From the NCBI GenBank assembly GCA_002433335.1, contig DJHY01000308.1:1-29716 (forward strand): a stretch of 29,716 nucleotides of DNA, in the 5' to 3' direction. Each line of letters starts with the position of its first letter. The stretch's first letter is position 1. This document shows, piece by piece, positions 15,994 to 23,501 of the stretch. This stretch comes from Rhodospirillaceae bacterium UBA6608. GTDB taxonomy: Bacteria > Pseudomonadota > Alphaproteobacteria > Rhodospirillales_A > Casp-alpha2. Under the pieces are notes generated by a model. That model was not told where the DNA came from. It ran no database searches and saw nothing but the letters and a program-made list of their open reading frames with translations. Made by a program: the position numbers and the translations under genes.

Positions 15994-17199
15994 ATGATTG
16001 TCTTTCAGGTCTTTCTGCCGTTCGCTTTCGGCTATTTCCTCAGTTACCTATTCCGGGTCGTCAACGCAGTCATCGCCCCCAACCTGATTTCCGAATTGGG
16101 ATTGACGGCGGCGGACCTCGGCCTGCTGACCAGTGCCAATTTCTTCGCCTTCGCGGCCTTTCAACTGCCCTTGGGGGTGTTGCTGGATCGCTATGGCCCG
16201 CGCAAGGTCGAAGCCTTGTTGCTGGTCGTCGCGGCAGGCGGCGCCCTGATGTTCGGCCTGGCGGCCGATACGCCGGGCCTGATCCTTGGCCGGGCCCTGA
16301 TCGGCCTTGGCACCTCGGCCTGCCTGATGGCCGCGTTCAAGGCCCATTCCCATTGGATTCCGGCGGAGCGCCTGTCGCTGATCACCGGCATCCATATGGC
16401 CTTCGGCGGGCTCGGCGCGCTGAGTGCGACCAAGCCGGTGGAAATCGCCCTGGGCTATACCGACTGGCGCGGCGTGTTCTTCATTCTGGCGGCGGTCACC
16501 CTGGCCGTCGCCGCCTATCTGTTCCTGGCCGTGCCGCGCCGCGACCGGACCGAAAGCACCGAAACCTGGGGCGAGATGATTGCCGGCTTCCGCACCGTGT
16601 TCGCCGATGCCTCGTTCAAGCGGGTCGGCCCCGCCTCTATCCTGGTGCAGAGCGGCTATCTGGGCCTGCAATCCCTATGGTCGGGCCCCTGGCTGCGCGA
16701 CGTCGCCGGTCTGGAACAAAAAGACATGGCCACGGGCCTGTTCGTCATCGCCGCCTTCATGGTCGCGGGCTTCCTGTCCATGGGAACGCTGGCCGACCGT
16801 CTGGCCCGTGTCGGCGTGCGGCCCATTTCGGTCGGGATCTTCGGGATGTGCATGTTCACCCTGTCGGTGACGGTCATCGCCCTGGACCCGTTCGCCGATA
16901 CGACCTGGGTGTGGTACGCCTTCGGCCTGTTCGGGACCTTCGGCATCCTGCCCTATACGGCGCTGTCCCAGGCCTTTCCCAAGGAGCTGACCGGGCGCGT
17001 CGTGACCGGATTGAACGTGGCGGTATTCTTCGGCGCGTTCGCCGTGCAATGGGGCGTGGGGGCGATCATCAACCAATGGCCGGAACCGTCGCCGGGGCAT
17101 TTCGCGCCCGAAGGCTACCAATGCGCCTTCCTGATCGTCGCCGCCATTCAGGCCGCGGGCCTTTTGTGGTACGCCCTATATCGCAAAGGGCGCCTTTAA
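15994..17199 (+). CDS. Major facilitator superfamily transporter
   Basis: This 401-residue inner-membrane transporter has about 12 hydrophobic segments arranged as 6+6. The loop between segments 2 and 3 carries motif A in the form GVLLDRYGPRKVE, and ADRLARVGVRP is its second-half counterpart. No binding-site residue identifies the substrate; the family includes nitrate/nitrite, sugar-phosphate and organic-anion carriers as well as efflux pumps. The 115-bp gap shared with the divergent cyclase gene includes an AT-rich GATAATATA patch (about 15976-15984), possibly a -10, and two copies of TCGGCCGCC. The flavin reductase-like gene follows after 57 bp. Confidence 0.9.
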   Translation: MIVFQVFLPFAFGYFLSYLFRVVNAVIAPNLISELGLTAADLGLLTSANFFAFAAFQLPLGVLLDRYGPRKVEALLLVVAAGGALMFGLAADTPGLILGRALIGLGTSACLMAAFKAHSHWIPAERLSLITGIHMAFGGLGALSATKPVEIALGYTDWRGVFFILAAVTLAVAAYLFLAVPRRDRTESTETWGEMIAGFRTVFADASFKRVGPASILVQSGYLGLQSLWSGPWLRDVAGLEQKDMATGLFVIAAFMVAGFLSMGTLADRLARVGVRPISVGIFGMCMFTLSVTVIALDPFADTTWVWYAFGLFGTFGILPYTALSQAFPKELTGRVVTGLNVAVFFGAFAVQWGVGAIINQWPEPSPGHFAPEGYQCAFLIVAAIQAAGLLWYALYRKGRL

Positions 17200-17256
17200 G
17201 CCCCATATGGACCGATAGCAAAAAACCATCGGACGAAAGAATAACAGGACACCAGC

Positions 17257-17901
17257 ATGTTTTACGAACCTAAGGACGGCCACGGCCTTCCGAAGAATCC
17301 CTTCAACAGCCTTGTCATCCCCCGCCCGATCGGCTGGATCAGCACCGTCGACAAGGCCGGCAACGTTAACCTGGCCCCCTACAGCTTTTTCAACGGCGTT
17401 GCCTACAATCCGCCGACGGTCATGTTCTCGGCCGGATACAGCCTGGTCGACGGCGGCGATGGGATGAAGGATTCCCTGCGCAACGTCCTGGAAACCGGCG
17501 AATTCGTGCACAACTTCGCGACCTGGGACCTGCGTGAACAGATGAACAAAACCTGTTCGGACGTGCCGTCCGACGTGGATGAAATGGCGATGGCCGGGCT
17601 GACGCCGATCGCGTCCAAGATCGTCAAGCCGCCGCGGGTCAAGGAATCGCCGATCCATCTGGAATGCAAAGTCGTCAAGACGGTCGAGCTGCCCAACACC
17701 ACCGGCAAGGATCAATATACCGTGGTGTTCGGCGAGGTCGTGGGCGTCCACATCGCCGATGATCTGCTGACCGACGAAGGCCGCGTCGACGTCGGCAAGC
17801 TGCACCCGATTTCCCGCCTGGGCTATCAGGATTATTCGGAAGTGAACGCCGATACCATTTTCACCATGGAACGCCCCGACTTTCATCCGTACGAGAAGTA
17901 A
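17257..17901 (+). CDS. Flavin reductase-like (FMN-binding split barrel) protein
   Basis: This 214-residue protein of the flavin reductase-like/DIM6-NTAB family binds FMN in a split barrel. The signature NPFNSLVIPRPIGWIST (about 13-29) and NLAPYSFFNGVAYNPPTVMFS are characteristic, and HIADDLL followed by HPISRLGYQDYSEV closes the domain. Family members reduce flavin for two-component monooxygenases or act on small molecules. No partner oxygenase is adjacent, so the role is open. ATG 17257 follows ACAGGA with usual spacing. It precedes a small membrane-protein gene by 39 bp. Confidence 0.93.
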   Translation: MFYEPKDGHGLPKNPFNSLVIPRPIGWISTVDKAGNVNLAPYSFFNGVAYNPPTVMFSAGYSLVDGGDGMKDSLRNVLETGEFVHNFATWDLREQMNKTCSDVPSDVDEMAMAGLTPIASKIVKPPRVKESPIHLECKVVKTVELPNTTGKDQYTVVFGEVVGVHIADDLLTDEGRVDVGKLHPISRLGYQDYSEVNADTIFTMERPDFHPYEK

Positions 17902-17940
17902 GCCGGGCCGGACAGGAACCGCCAAAAGGAACCGCAAGCC

Positions 17941-18384
17941 ATGACCATGACGCCGGATCATCCATCGCTGGTAACGCGCATTGCCGTGGGCAAGGCGCTG
18001 GGCGCCCTGGTTGGGCTTGCCGGGTTTCTGACCTTTCCATACTTCATGGCCGATGTCGGCTGGTTGGTCCGGTTCGGAATCCTGTTCTGGTACACGACCC
18101 TGGGCGGAATCATCGGTCTGGCCGGGATCTTTACCTGGCATCCGGTGCTGAAGGTCCGCCTGCCGTGGTGGGTTCGAGGGCCCTTGATCGGCGGCTGGAT
18201 GAACTTCGTCCTGACCTTTTTCGCCTACGATTTCATGGAAGCGGTGCTGATCAATATCTTCGGCTTCGGCAGCCCCCTGGCCTCGCCCTGGTGGTTCGCG
18301 GCCGAGGGGGCCGTGGTCGGCCTTGCGATCGGTTGGGCCGCGACCTGGTTCGGCGGCGAAGGCAAGGCTGCCGTCGGACATTGA
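17941..18384 (+). CDS. Small integral membrane protein of unknown function
   Basis: I do not recognise this 147-residue protein. It has four likely membrane segments: KALGALVGLAGFLTFPYF (about 18-35), LVRFGILFWYTTLGGIIGLAGIF (about 41-63), the LIGGWMNFVLTFFAYDF region, and PWWFAAEGAVVGLAIGWAAT near the C-terminus. Gly- and Trp-rich helices suggest close helix packing. A ribosome-binding site (AAAGGA) precedes ATG 17941 by about 10 bases. It sits 39 bp after the flavin reductase-like gene and before a terminator (18424-18451), so the MFS, flavoprotein and this gene may form one transcript. Confidence 0.85.
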   Translation: MTMTPDHPSLVTRIAVGKALGALVGLAGFLTFPYFMADVGWLVRFGILFWYTTLGGIIGLAGIFTWHPVLKVRLPWWVRGPLIGGWMNFVLTFFAYDFMEAVLINIFGFGSPLASPWWFAAEGAVVGLAIGWAATWFGGEGKAAVGH

Positions 18385-18423
18385 GTCCAGCCCCGACCGA
18401 AAGTCTGTGACAACGCCTGTTTT

Positions 18424-18451
18424 CCCCCGAAAACGCACCATCGGGGGTTTT
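18424..18451 (+). terminator. Rho-independent terminator before purB
   Basis: CCCCCGA (18424-18430) pairs with TCGGGGG (18441-18447) across a 10-base loop and is followed by TTTT. It ends the transcript of the membrane-protein gene and lies just upstream of the purB promoter. Confidence 0.85.
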
Positions 18452-18478
18452 CAAATGCGCCCCGGTCTGGCATGCAGC

Positions 18479-18506
18479 TTGTCGGCTGCGATGCGCCGTC
18501 TATAAT
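18479..18506 (+). promoter_or_regulatory. Sigma-70-type promoter of purB
   Basis: TTGTCG (18479-18484), 16 bp, and a consensus TATAAT (18501-18506) form the best housekeeping-type promoter in the window. It starts transcription about 17 bp before the ATG at 18530, with GGAG at 18521-18524 as the ribosome-binding site, so the leader is very short and leaves no room for a riboswitch. Confidence 0.75.
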
Positions 18507-18529
18507 TTCCCGTCTGAAACGGAGTTTCC

Positions 18530-19921
18530 ATGATCCCGCGCTATTCCCGCCCCCAAATGGCCGCCATTTGGGAGCCCGCAAACAAGTTCCGCATCTGGTT
18601 CGAGATCGAGGCCCATGCCTGCGACGCGCAGGCCGAATTGGGCGTGATCCCCAAGGACGCCGCCAAGGTCGTGTGGGAAAAGGGCGACAAGCCCTATACC
18701 GACGCGCGCATCGACCGGATCGACGAGATCGAGCGGGAAACCAAGCACGACGTCATCGCCTTCACCACCGAACTGGCCGAACAAGTCGGCGATCAGGCCC
18801 GTTTCGTCCATCAGGGCATGACGTCCTCGGACGTGCTGGACACCTGCCTGGCCGTGCAGCTCAGCCAGGCCGCGGATATCCTGCTGGAAGACCTGGACAA
18901 GGTTCTGGCCGCGCTGAAGACCCGCGCCATGGAGCACAAAACCACCCCGGTGATGGGCCGCAGCCACGGCATCCATGCCGAGCCGGTGACCGTGGGCCTG
19001 AAGTTCGCGCGCTTCCACGCCGAATTCCAGCGCGCCAAGGACCGCCTGCAGCAAGCCCGGGCGGAAATCGCGACCTGCGCCATTTCCGGCGCGGTCGGCA
19101 CCTTCGCCAACATTGACCCGTTCGTCGAGGAATACGTCGCCGGCAAGATGGGCCTGACGCCCGAGCCGATTTCGACCCAGGTCATCCCCCGCGACCGTCA
19201 CGCCATGTTCTTTGCCACCCTGGGCGTGATCGCCGGGTCGATCGAGAACATTTCGACGGAAATCCGCCACATGCAGCGCACCGAAGTGCGCGAAGCGCAG
19301 GAATACTTCGCCCCCGGGCAGAAGGGTTCCAGCGCCATGCCGCATAAGCGCAACCCGATCCTGACGGAAAACCTGACGGGTCTGGCGCGGATCGTGCGTT
19401 CCGCCGTGGTTCCGGCGATGGAAAACATCGCCCTGTGGCACGAGCGGGACATCTCCCATTCCTCGGTCGAACGGATGATCGGCCCCGACGCCACCGTGAC
19501 CCTGGATTTCGCCCTGTCCCGCCTGGCCGGCGTGGTCGAAAAGCTGGTGATCTACCCCGCCAACATGAAGGAACATATCGACAAGTTCGGCGGCATTCAC
19601 GATGCCCAGCGGGTGCTGTTGTTCCTGACGCAGAAGGGTGTGTCGCGCGAAGACGCCTACCGGATCGTGCAGCGCAACGCCATGCGAGTCTGGAAAAGCT
19701 TCGGCATCGACCCGGACGATCCGGACAAACCCGCCCAGTTGGACGAGCAGGATAAAGAAGCCCAGAACTACGACAACCGGCTGATGTTCTTCCTGGAAAA
19801 GGATCCGGACATCGAAAAGCTGCTCAAGCCCGAGGAACTGACCGCCCTGTTCGAGGTCTCGTCCCTGGACTATCACAGCGCCCGGGTGGACGTGATCTTC
19901 AAACGCGTATTCGGTGGCTGA
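18530..19921 (+). CDS. purB: Adenylosuccinate lyase
   Basis: This 463-residue enzyme of the fumarase/aspartase superfamily makes AICAR from SAICAR and AMP from adenylosuccinate in the cytoplasm. The superfamily signature GSSAMPHKRNP (266-276) contains the catalytic serine. H146 in GRSHGIHAEPV and TSSDVLDT (98-105) are the other active-site segments. Usual alphaproteobacterial PurB has about 430-436 residues. The excess sits near the C-terminus, roughly residues 389-417 (SFGIDPDDPDKPAQLDEQ and the following acidic stretch), between VWK and LMFFLEKDPDIEKLL. It has its own promoter and lies at the head of a purine gene neighbourhood. Confidence 0.97.
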   Translation: MIPRYSRPQMAAIWEPANKFRIWFEIEAHACDAQAELGVIPKDAAKVVWEKGDKPYTDARIDRIDEIERETKHDVIAFTTELAEQVGDQARFVHQGMTSSDVLDTCLAVQLSQAADILLEDLDKVLAALKTRAMEHKTTPVMGRSHGIHAEPVTVGLKFARFHAEFQRAKDRLQQARAEIATCAISGAVGTFANIDPFVEEYVAGKMGLTPEPISTQVIPRDRHAMFFATLGVIAGSIENISTEIRHMQRTEVREAQEYFAPGQKGSSAMPHKRNPILTENLTGLARIVRSAVVPAMENIALWHERDISHSSVERMIGPDATVTLDFALSRLAGVVEKLVIYPANMKEHIDKFGGIHDAQRVLLFLTQKGVSREDAYRIVQRNAMRVWKSFGIDPDDPDKPAQLDEQDKEAQNYDNRLMFFLEKDPDIEKLLKPEELTALFEVSSLDYHSARVDVIFKRVFGG

Positions 19922-19939
19922 CGGCGGGGATTGACGGCG

Positions 19940-20224
19940 ATGAGCGAGCCCCCCGCCCTGCCGGACCGCCCCATGAAGTACATCGTGTTCGAAACGCCGC
20001 GCGGCGAAGCCCCCGTGCTGTTTCCGCACGACTTCACCCATAGCTGGGTCGCCGGGGAACTGCGCCCCATGCGGCCGATTTCGGCGGGTTTTCTGGAGAT
20101 GACCGCGGCGGGGGAGATTCGCTGCTTCGGCCATTCGAGCAGCCTAAACCTCGCCTCGCGCGGCGAAGCAGACACGGCCCTGGTGCGCCGCCACCTAAGC
20201 GGCGGCGGCAGCGGGCCGGAATAA
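19940..20224 (+). CDS. Small protein of unknown function downstream of purB
   Basis: This 94-residue soluble protein is one I cannot name with certainty. It reads as a compact beta-rich fold: MKYIVFETPRGEAPVLFPH, HSWVAGEL, ISAGFLEMTAAGEIRCFGHS, then a short helix ending in ADTALVRRHL. FGHSSSLNLASRGEAD looks like a conserved core. A GGGGA lies nine bases before ATG 19940. An in-frame TTG at 19931 is less likely. It starts 18 bp after purB and is probably cotranscribed. Coding is supported by the position in the operon and the absence of a better frame. Confidence 0.72.
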   Translation: MSEPPALPDRPMKYIVFETPRGEAPVLFPHDFTHSWVAGELRPMRPISAGFLEMTAAGEIRCFGHSSSLNLASRGEADTALVRRHLSGGGSGPE

Positions 20225-20271
20225 ATCAGCGAAAATTAAAGGAATGCGCCTGAAGGCGAGTGGCCGGAGCC

Positions 20272-20598
20272 TTACTCGCCCTTCTGGATCTGCTCGGCCG
20301 CCGTATGCATCAGATCTTCGAGCTTGCGACGGATGTCGGTCTCGGAGATCGGCAGGCCATGCTTTTCGATGTCGGCCATGACCTTTTTGATCACGTCTTC
20401 GACACCCGGCTCGTCCAGGTCGGCCAGGACGACTTCCTTGGCGTAGGCGTCGGCGTCGGAACCCTTCAGACCGAAGGCTTCGGCCAACCACAGGCCCAGC
20501 AATTTGTTGCGCCGCGATTCCGCTTTGAACCGCAGTTCCTCGTCAAACTGGAACTTGGCTTCGTATCCCTGTTCGCGGTCCTTGAAAGCGTCGGACAT
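20272..20598 (-). CDS. F1-ATPase inhibitor zeta subunit (DUF1476)
   Basis: This 108-residue helical protein matches the alphaproteobacterial zeta subunit (formerly DUF1476), which inserts into F1-ATPase and blocks ATP hydrolysis when the proton gradient collapses, as shown in Paracoccus. The N-terminus SDAFKDREQGYEAKFQFDEELRF is the inhibitory segment in the family. RRNKLLGLWLAEAFGL and DIRRKLEDLM are the conserved four-helix core. CGGGAG lies six bases before ATG 20598. It is read opposite to the purine genes and converges on the 94-residue gene. The family is largely limited to alphaproteobacteria, which supports the taxonomic call. Confidence 0.93.
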   Translation of the reverse strand: MSDAFKDREQGYEAKFQFDEELRFKAESRRNKLLGLWLAEAFGLKGSDADAYAKEVVLADLDEPGVEDVIKKVMADIEKHGLPISETDIRRKLEDLMHTAAEQIQKGE

Positions 20599-20713
20599 GT
20601 TCGGCTCCCGTTGATAGAAATGGCGTCGATCGATTTCGTAGCGCTTGTTTACTTGGGTTGGCGCGCAATCGCAACTGCTGGCGTAAATTGTTCGCAGGTT
20701 CTATGTAACTGGC

Positions 20714-21472
20714 ATGTGCACCCTCGTCATTTTACGGCGTCCGGGCCATGACTGGCCGCTGCTGATCGCCGCCAACCGGGATGAAATGGGCAATCGCCCG
20801 TGGGACGCCCCGGGCCGCCATTGGCCCGACCGCCCCCATGTGATCGCCGGGCACGACCGCACCGCCGGTGGATCATGGCTGGGCGTCAACGACGACCGGC
20901 TGGCCGCCGCCGTGCTGAACCGCCATGGTTCGCTCGGCCCCCAGGACGGCAAGAGGTCGCGCGGCGAACTGCCGCTCGACGCCTTGGACCATGCCGAGGC
21001 CGAGGTTGCCGCCGAAGCCCTGAGCCATCTGGACGGCGGGGCCTATCGCTCGTTCAACCTGATCGTCGCCGATGCCGCGCGGGCCTTTTGGGTCGCCGGA
21101 GACGGTGAAAATCGCGCGGTGCGAGTCGCGGAAATCCCCGAGGGGCTGTCGATTATCACGGCTTACGACCTGAACGATACGGATTCGGCCAGGATCGCCC
21201 GCTATCTGCCGTTGTTCCGCGAGGCCGATGCCCCCGATCCCGGCCAAGGTGCAGAGGGTTGGGCCGCCTGGATCGATCTGATGTCCGAATACCGCGAATG
21301 GAGCGGCGGCGAGGAACGGGACGCGATGTCGTTTTCGACCGATTTCGGCTTCCAAACGGTGTCGTCCAGCCTGATCGCCCTGCCCCGGCCGTTCGAGCCC
21401 GCGTTGAAGCCGCAATGGCTGTTCTGCGCCGAGCGCCCCCACCCCGGCGGGTTCCATCCCATCGCTCCCTGA
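20714..21472 (+). CDS. NRDE family protein (TANGO2-like)
   Basis: This 252-residue protein of the NRDE/TANGO2 family begins MCTLVILRRPGHDWPLLIAANRDE. Cys2 is the presumed N-terminal nucleophile after Met removal, and NRDE is the family's name-giving motif. GGSWLGVNDDRLAAAVLNR follows, then a Ntn-hydrolase-like core. The animal relative has been linked to heme and lipid handling; the bacterial role is not established. The 115-bp gap shared with the divergent zeta gene shows no clear promoter. No ribosome-binding site precedes the ATG at 20714, so it may be leaderless or weakly translated. Confidence 0.92.
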   Translation: MCTLVILRRPGHDWPLLIAANRDEMGNRPWDAPGRHWPDRPHVIAGHDRTAGGSWLGVNDDRLAAAVLNRHGSLGPQDGKRSRGELPLDALDHAEAEVAAEALSHLDGGAYRSFNLIVADAARAFWVAGDGENRAVRVAEIPEGLSIITAYDLNDTDSARIARYLPLFREADAPDPGQGAEGWAAWIDLMSEYREWSGGEERDAMSFSTDFGFQTVSSSLIALPRPFEPALKPQWLFCAERPHPGGFHPIAP

Positions 21473-21544
21473 CCGCCTTCTGGTCGCACACTTGTCAGAG
21501 CCATGAAATCAGCCGCAAGTTGGCCGCTGTCATAGCCTATTCTG

Positions 21545-21573
21545 TTGAGACCGGATGCGGACGCTGCTATATG
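21545..21573 (+). promoter_or_regulatory. Sigma-70-type promoter of purCSQ
   Basis: TTGAGA (21545-21550), 17 bp, and TATATG (21568-21573) match the housekeeping consensus well. Transcription would start near 21580, giving a leader of about 75 bases that contains a GCCCC/GGGGC hairpin (21604-21618) before the purC start. The remainder of the 181-bp gap after the NRDE gene shows nothing else. Confidence 0.6.
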
Positions 21574-21653
21574 GTGCCTTTAATCCCTCCCCCGCAGGCT
21601 TCTGCCCCATTCCGGGGCGGCCACAAAGGGGATCTTCACGAGGGCACATACCC

Positions 21654-22421
21654 ATGGCACGACGCAGACAAATCTATGAAGGCAAGGCCAAGGTGCTTTT
21701 CGAAGGGCCGGAGCCCGGCACCATCGTTCAGTACTTCAAGGACGACGCCACCGCTTTCAACAACCAGAAAAAAGGCACCATCACCGGCAAGGGGGTGCTG
21801 AACAACCGGATTTCCGAATTCCTCATGCTTCGGCTGGGGGAAATGGGGGTTCCGACCCATTTCGTGCGGCGGCTCAACATGCGTGAGCAGCTGGTTCGCG
21901 AGGTCGAGATCATCCCCGTCGAGGTTATTGTCCGCAACGTCGCCGCCGGCACCTTCTCGAAACGCTTCGGCATGGAAGAAGGCACGGCGCTGCCGCGCTC
22001 GATCATCGAATATTGCTACAAGTCCGATGAACTGGGCGACCCGCTGATTGCCGAGGAACATGTGACCGCGTTCGGTTGGGCCACGCCCCAGGACCTGGAC
22101 GAGATCATGGCGATGTCGCTGCGGATCAACGACTACCTGTCGGGTCTGTTCATGGGCATCGGCCTGAAACTGGTCGATTTCAAGCTGGAGTTCGGTCGCC
22201 TGTGGGAAAACGACCAACAGATGCGCATCGTCCTGGCCGATGAAATCAGCCCCGACAGCATGCGCCTGTGGGACGTCAAGACCAACGAGAAGATGGACAA
22301 GGACCGCTTCCGCCGGGACCTGGGCAACGTTGCCGAGGCCTATCAGGAAGTCGCCCGCCGTCTGGGCATCCTGCCGGAATCGGGTCCCGTCGACCTGAAA
22401 GAACCGGACTCGATGCAGTAA
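21654..22421 (+). CDS. purC: Phosphoribosylaminoimidazole-succinocarboxamide synthase (SAICAR synthetase)
   Basis: This 255-residue enzyme joins CAIR and aspartate with ATP to make SAICAR, the substrate of PurB. It has the nucleotide-binding start [14 protein letters not shown], the [18 protein letters not shown] loop, [21 protein letters not shown] and the active-site region [10 protein letters not shown] followed by [15 protein letters not shown]. Length is normal. ATG 21654 was chosen because it opens the conserved N-terminus; GAGGG lies about nine bases before it. It is the first gene of a purC-purS-purQ transcript. Confidence 0.97.
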   Translation: MARRRQIYEGKAKVLFEGPEPGTIVQYFKDDATAFNNQKKGTITGKGVLNNRISEFLMLRLGEMGVPTHFVRRLNMREQLVREVEIIPVEVIVRNVAAGTFSKRFGMEEGTALPRSIIEYCYKSDELGDPLIAEEHVTAFGWATPQDLDEIMAMSLRINDYLSGLFMGIGLKLVDFKLEFGRLWENDQQMRIVLADEISPDSMRLWDVKTNEKMDKDRFRRDLGNVAEAYQEVARRLGILPESGPVDLKEPDSMQ

Positions 22422-22432
22422 GTTGCAGGATG

Positions 22433-22450
22433 GGCCCGCCCCGGCGGGCC
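22433..22450 (+). other. GC hairpin between purC and purS
   Basis: GGCCCGCC (22433-22440) and GGCGGGCC (22443-22450) are perfect inverted repeats with almost no spacer, so the outer six or seven pairs would form. No T tract follows. It lies 11 bases after the purC stop and ahead of AAGGAG (about 22475-22480) for purS, so it more probably affects mRNA stability or relative expression than termination. Confidence 0.55.
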
Positions 22451-22486
22451 TGTTCGCCATGAATAAAGCGTTCTAAGGAGAACTCG

Positions 22487-22732
22487 GTGAAAGCGAAAGT
22501 TCACGTCACCCTGAAAAACGGCGTCCTCGACCCCCAGGGCAAGGCTGTCCAGCATTCGCTGGCCGGGCTCGGCTTCGCCGGCGTCAACGACGTCCGTCAG
22601 GGCAAGTTCATCGAACTGGACCTGGATGAAACCGACGCCGCCAAGGCGCGCGCCACCGTCGAAGCCATGTGCGAAAAGCTCCTGGCCAATACGGTGATCG
22701 AGAATTATTCCGTGGATATCGCCGAAGGCTGA
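22487..22732 (+). CDS. purS: Phosphoribosylformylglycinamidine synthase subunit PurS
   Basis: This 81-residue PurS subunit bridges PurL and PurQ in the three-part FGAM synthase complex. The sequence [29 protein letters not shown], then [16 protein letters not shown], is diagnostic. The start is GTG 22487, well placed after AAGGAG. purQ follows after 10 bp. Confidence 0.97.
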   Translation: MKAKVHVTLKNGVLDPQGKAVQHSLAGLGFAGVNDVRQGKFIELDLDETDAAKARATVEAMCEKLLANTVIENYSVDIAEG

Positions 22733-22742
22733 GGCAAGCGTC

Positions 22743-23444
22743 ATGCCCACCAATATGAAAGCCGCCGTCATCGTCTTCCCCGGCTCCAACTGCGACCGCG
22801 ACATGAAGGTCGCGCTCGAGGCCGTGACCGGAACCGACGTGATCATGCATTGGCACCGCGACGCGGACCTGCCGGATGTGGACCTGATCGCCGTGCCGGG
22901 CGGGTTCAGCTACGGCGACTATCTGCGCGCCGGGGCCATGGCCGCCAATTCGCCGGTCATGCGAACGGTGGTCGAGCGCGCCAACAAGGGTGTGCCCGTC
23001 CTGGGCGTGTGCAACGGCTTTCAGGTTTTGACCGAAGCCGGATTGCTGCCGGGGGCGCTGATGCGCAACGCGGGCCTGAAATTCGTGTGCCGGGACGTCT
23101 GGCTCAAGGTCGAGAACACGGAAACCCCGTTCACCCGCGACTACGCCAAGGATCAGGTGGTGCGCATTCCCGTCGCCCATCACGACGGCAACTATTTCGC
23201 CGATGACGAAACCCTGAACCGCCTGGAAGGCGAAGGCCGCGTGGCCTTCCGCTATTGCGATCCCGCGGGCGCCGCCAACGATGACGCCAACCCCAACGGC
23301 AGCCGCCACAACATCGCCGGCATCGTCAACGAAGCCGGAAACGTGCTGGGCATGATGCCGCATCCCGAACGACTTGCCGACGCCGCCCTGGGCGGCACCG
23401 ACGGCAAGCCCATGTTCGATGGGCTGGTCGCAGCCCTGCATTAA
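22743..23444 (+). CDS. purQ: Phosphoribosylformylglycinamidine synthase, glutaminase subunit PurQ
   Basis: This 233-residue class I glutamine amidotransferase supplies ammonia to PurL. The nucleophile is C90 in GVCNGFQVL, and the His/Glu of the triad lie in [10 protein letters not shown] near the C-terminus. [15 protein letters not shown] is the PurQ signature. ATG 22743 has GAGG about eight bases upstream; ATG 22755 (MKAAVI) is a possible later start. A terminator follows the stop immediately, so the partner purL, about 6 kb away, is transcribed separately. Confidence 0.97.
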   Translation: MPTNMKAAVIVFPGSNCDRDMKVALEAVTGTDVIMHWHRDADLPDVDLIAVPGGFSYGDYLRAGAMAANSPVMRTVVERANKGVPVLGVCNGFQVLTEAGLLPGALMRNAGLKFVCRDVWLKVENTETPFTRDYAKDQVVRIPVAHHDGNYFADDETLNRLEGEGRVAFRYCDPAGAANDDANPNGSRHNIAGIVNEAGNVLGMMPHPERLADAALGGTDGKPMFDGLVAALH

Positions 23445-23446
23445 GG

Positions 23447-23471
23447 AAACCGGGCCGAGCGCCCGGTTTTT
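23447..23471 (+). terminator. Rho-independent terminator after purQ
   Basis: A perfect 9-bp stem, AAACCGGGC (23447-23455) with GCCCGGTTT (23461-23469), loop CGAGC, runs into further Ts. It begins three bases after the purQ stop and closes the purCSQ transcript. Confidence 0.88.
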
Positions 23472-23501
23472 CCTGCGGACCCCCGGGAGGGGCGCCAAAC
23501 G

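Noticed and set aside
17212..17232. CCGAT/ATCGG repeat around an A-run between the MFS and flavin reductase genes
   Set aside because: The stem has only five pairs and the A-run is in the loop, so it is not a terminator on the plus strand.
17176..18441. Minus-strand open frame of 421 codons
   Set aside because: It is opposite to the flavin reductase-like and membrane-protein genes; the plus-strand proteins have family signatures and ribosome-binding sites.
18500..20134. Minus-strand open frame of 544 codons
   Set aside because: It is antisense to purB, which has all catalytic motifs; composition is His/Gly/Arg-rich without structure.
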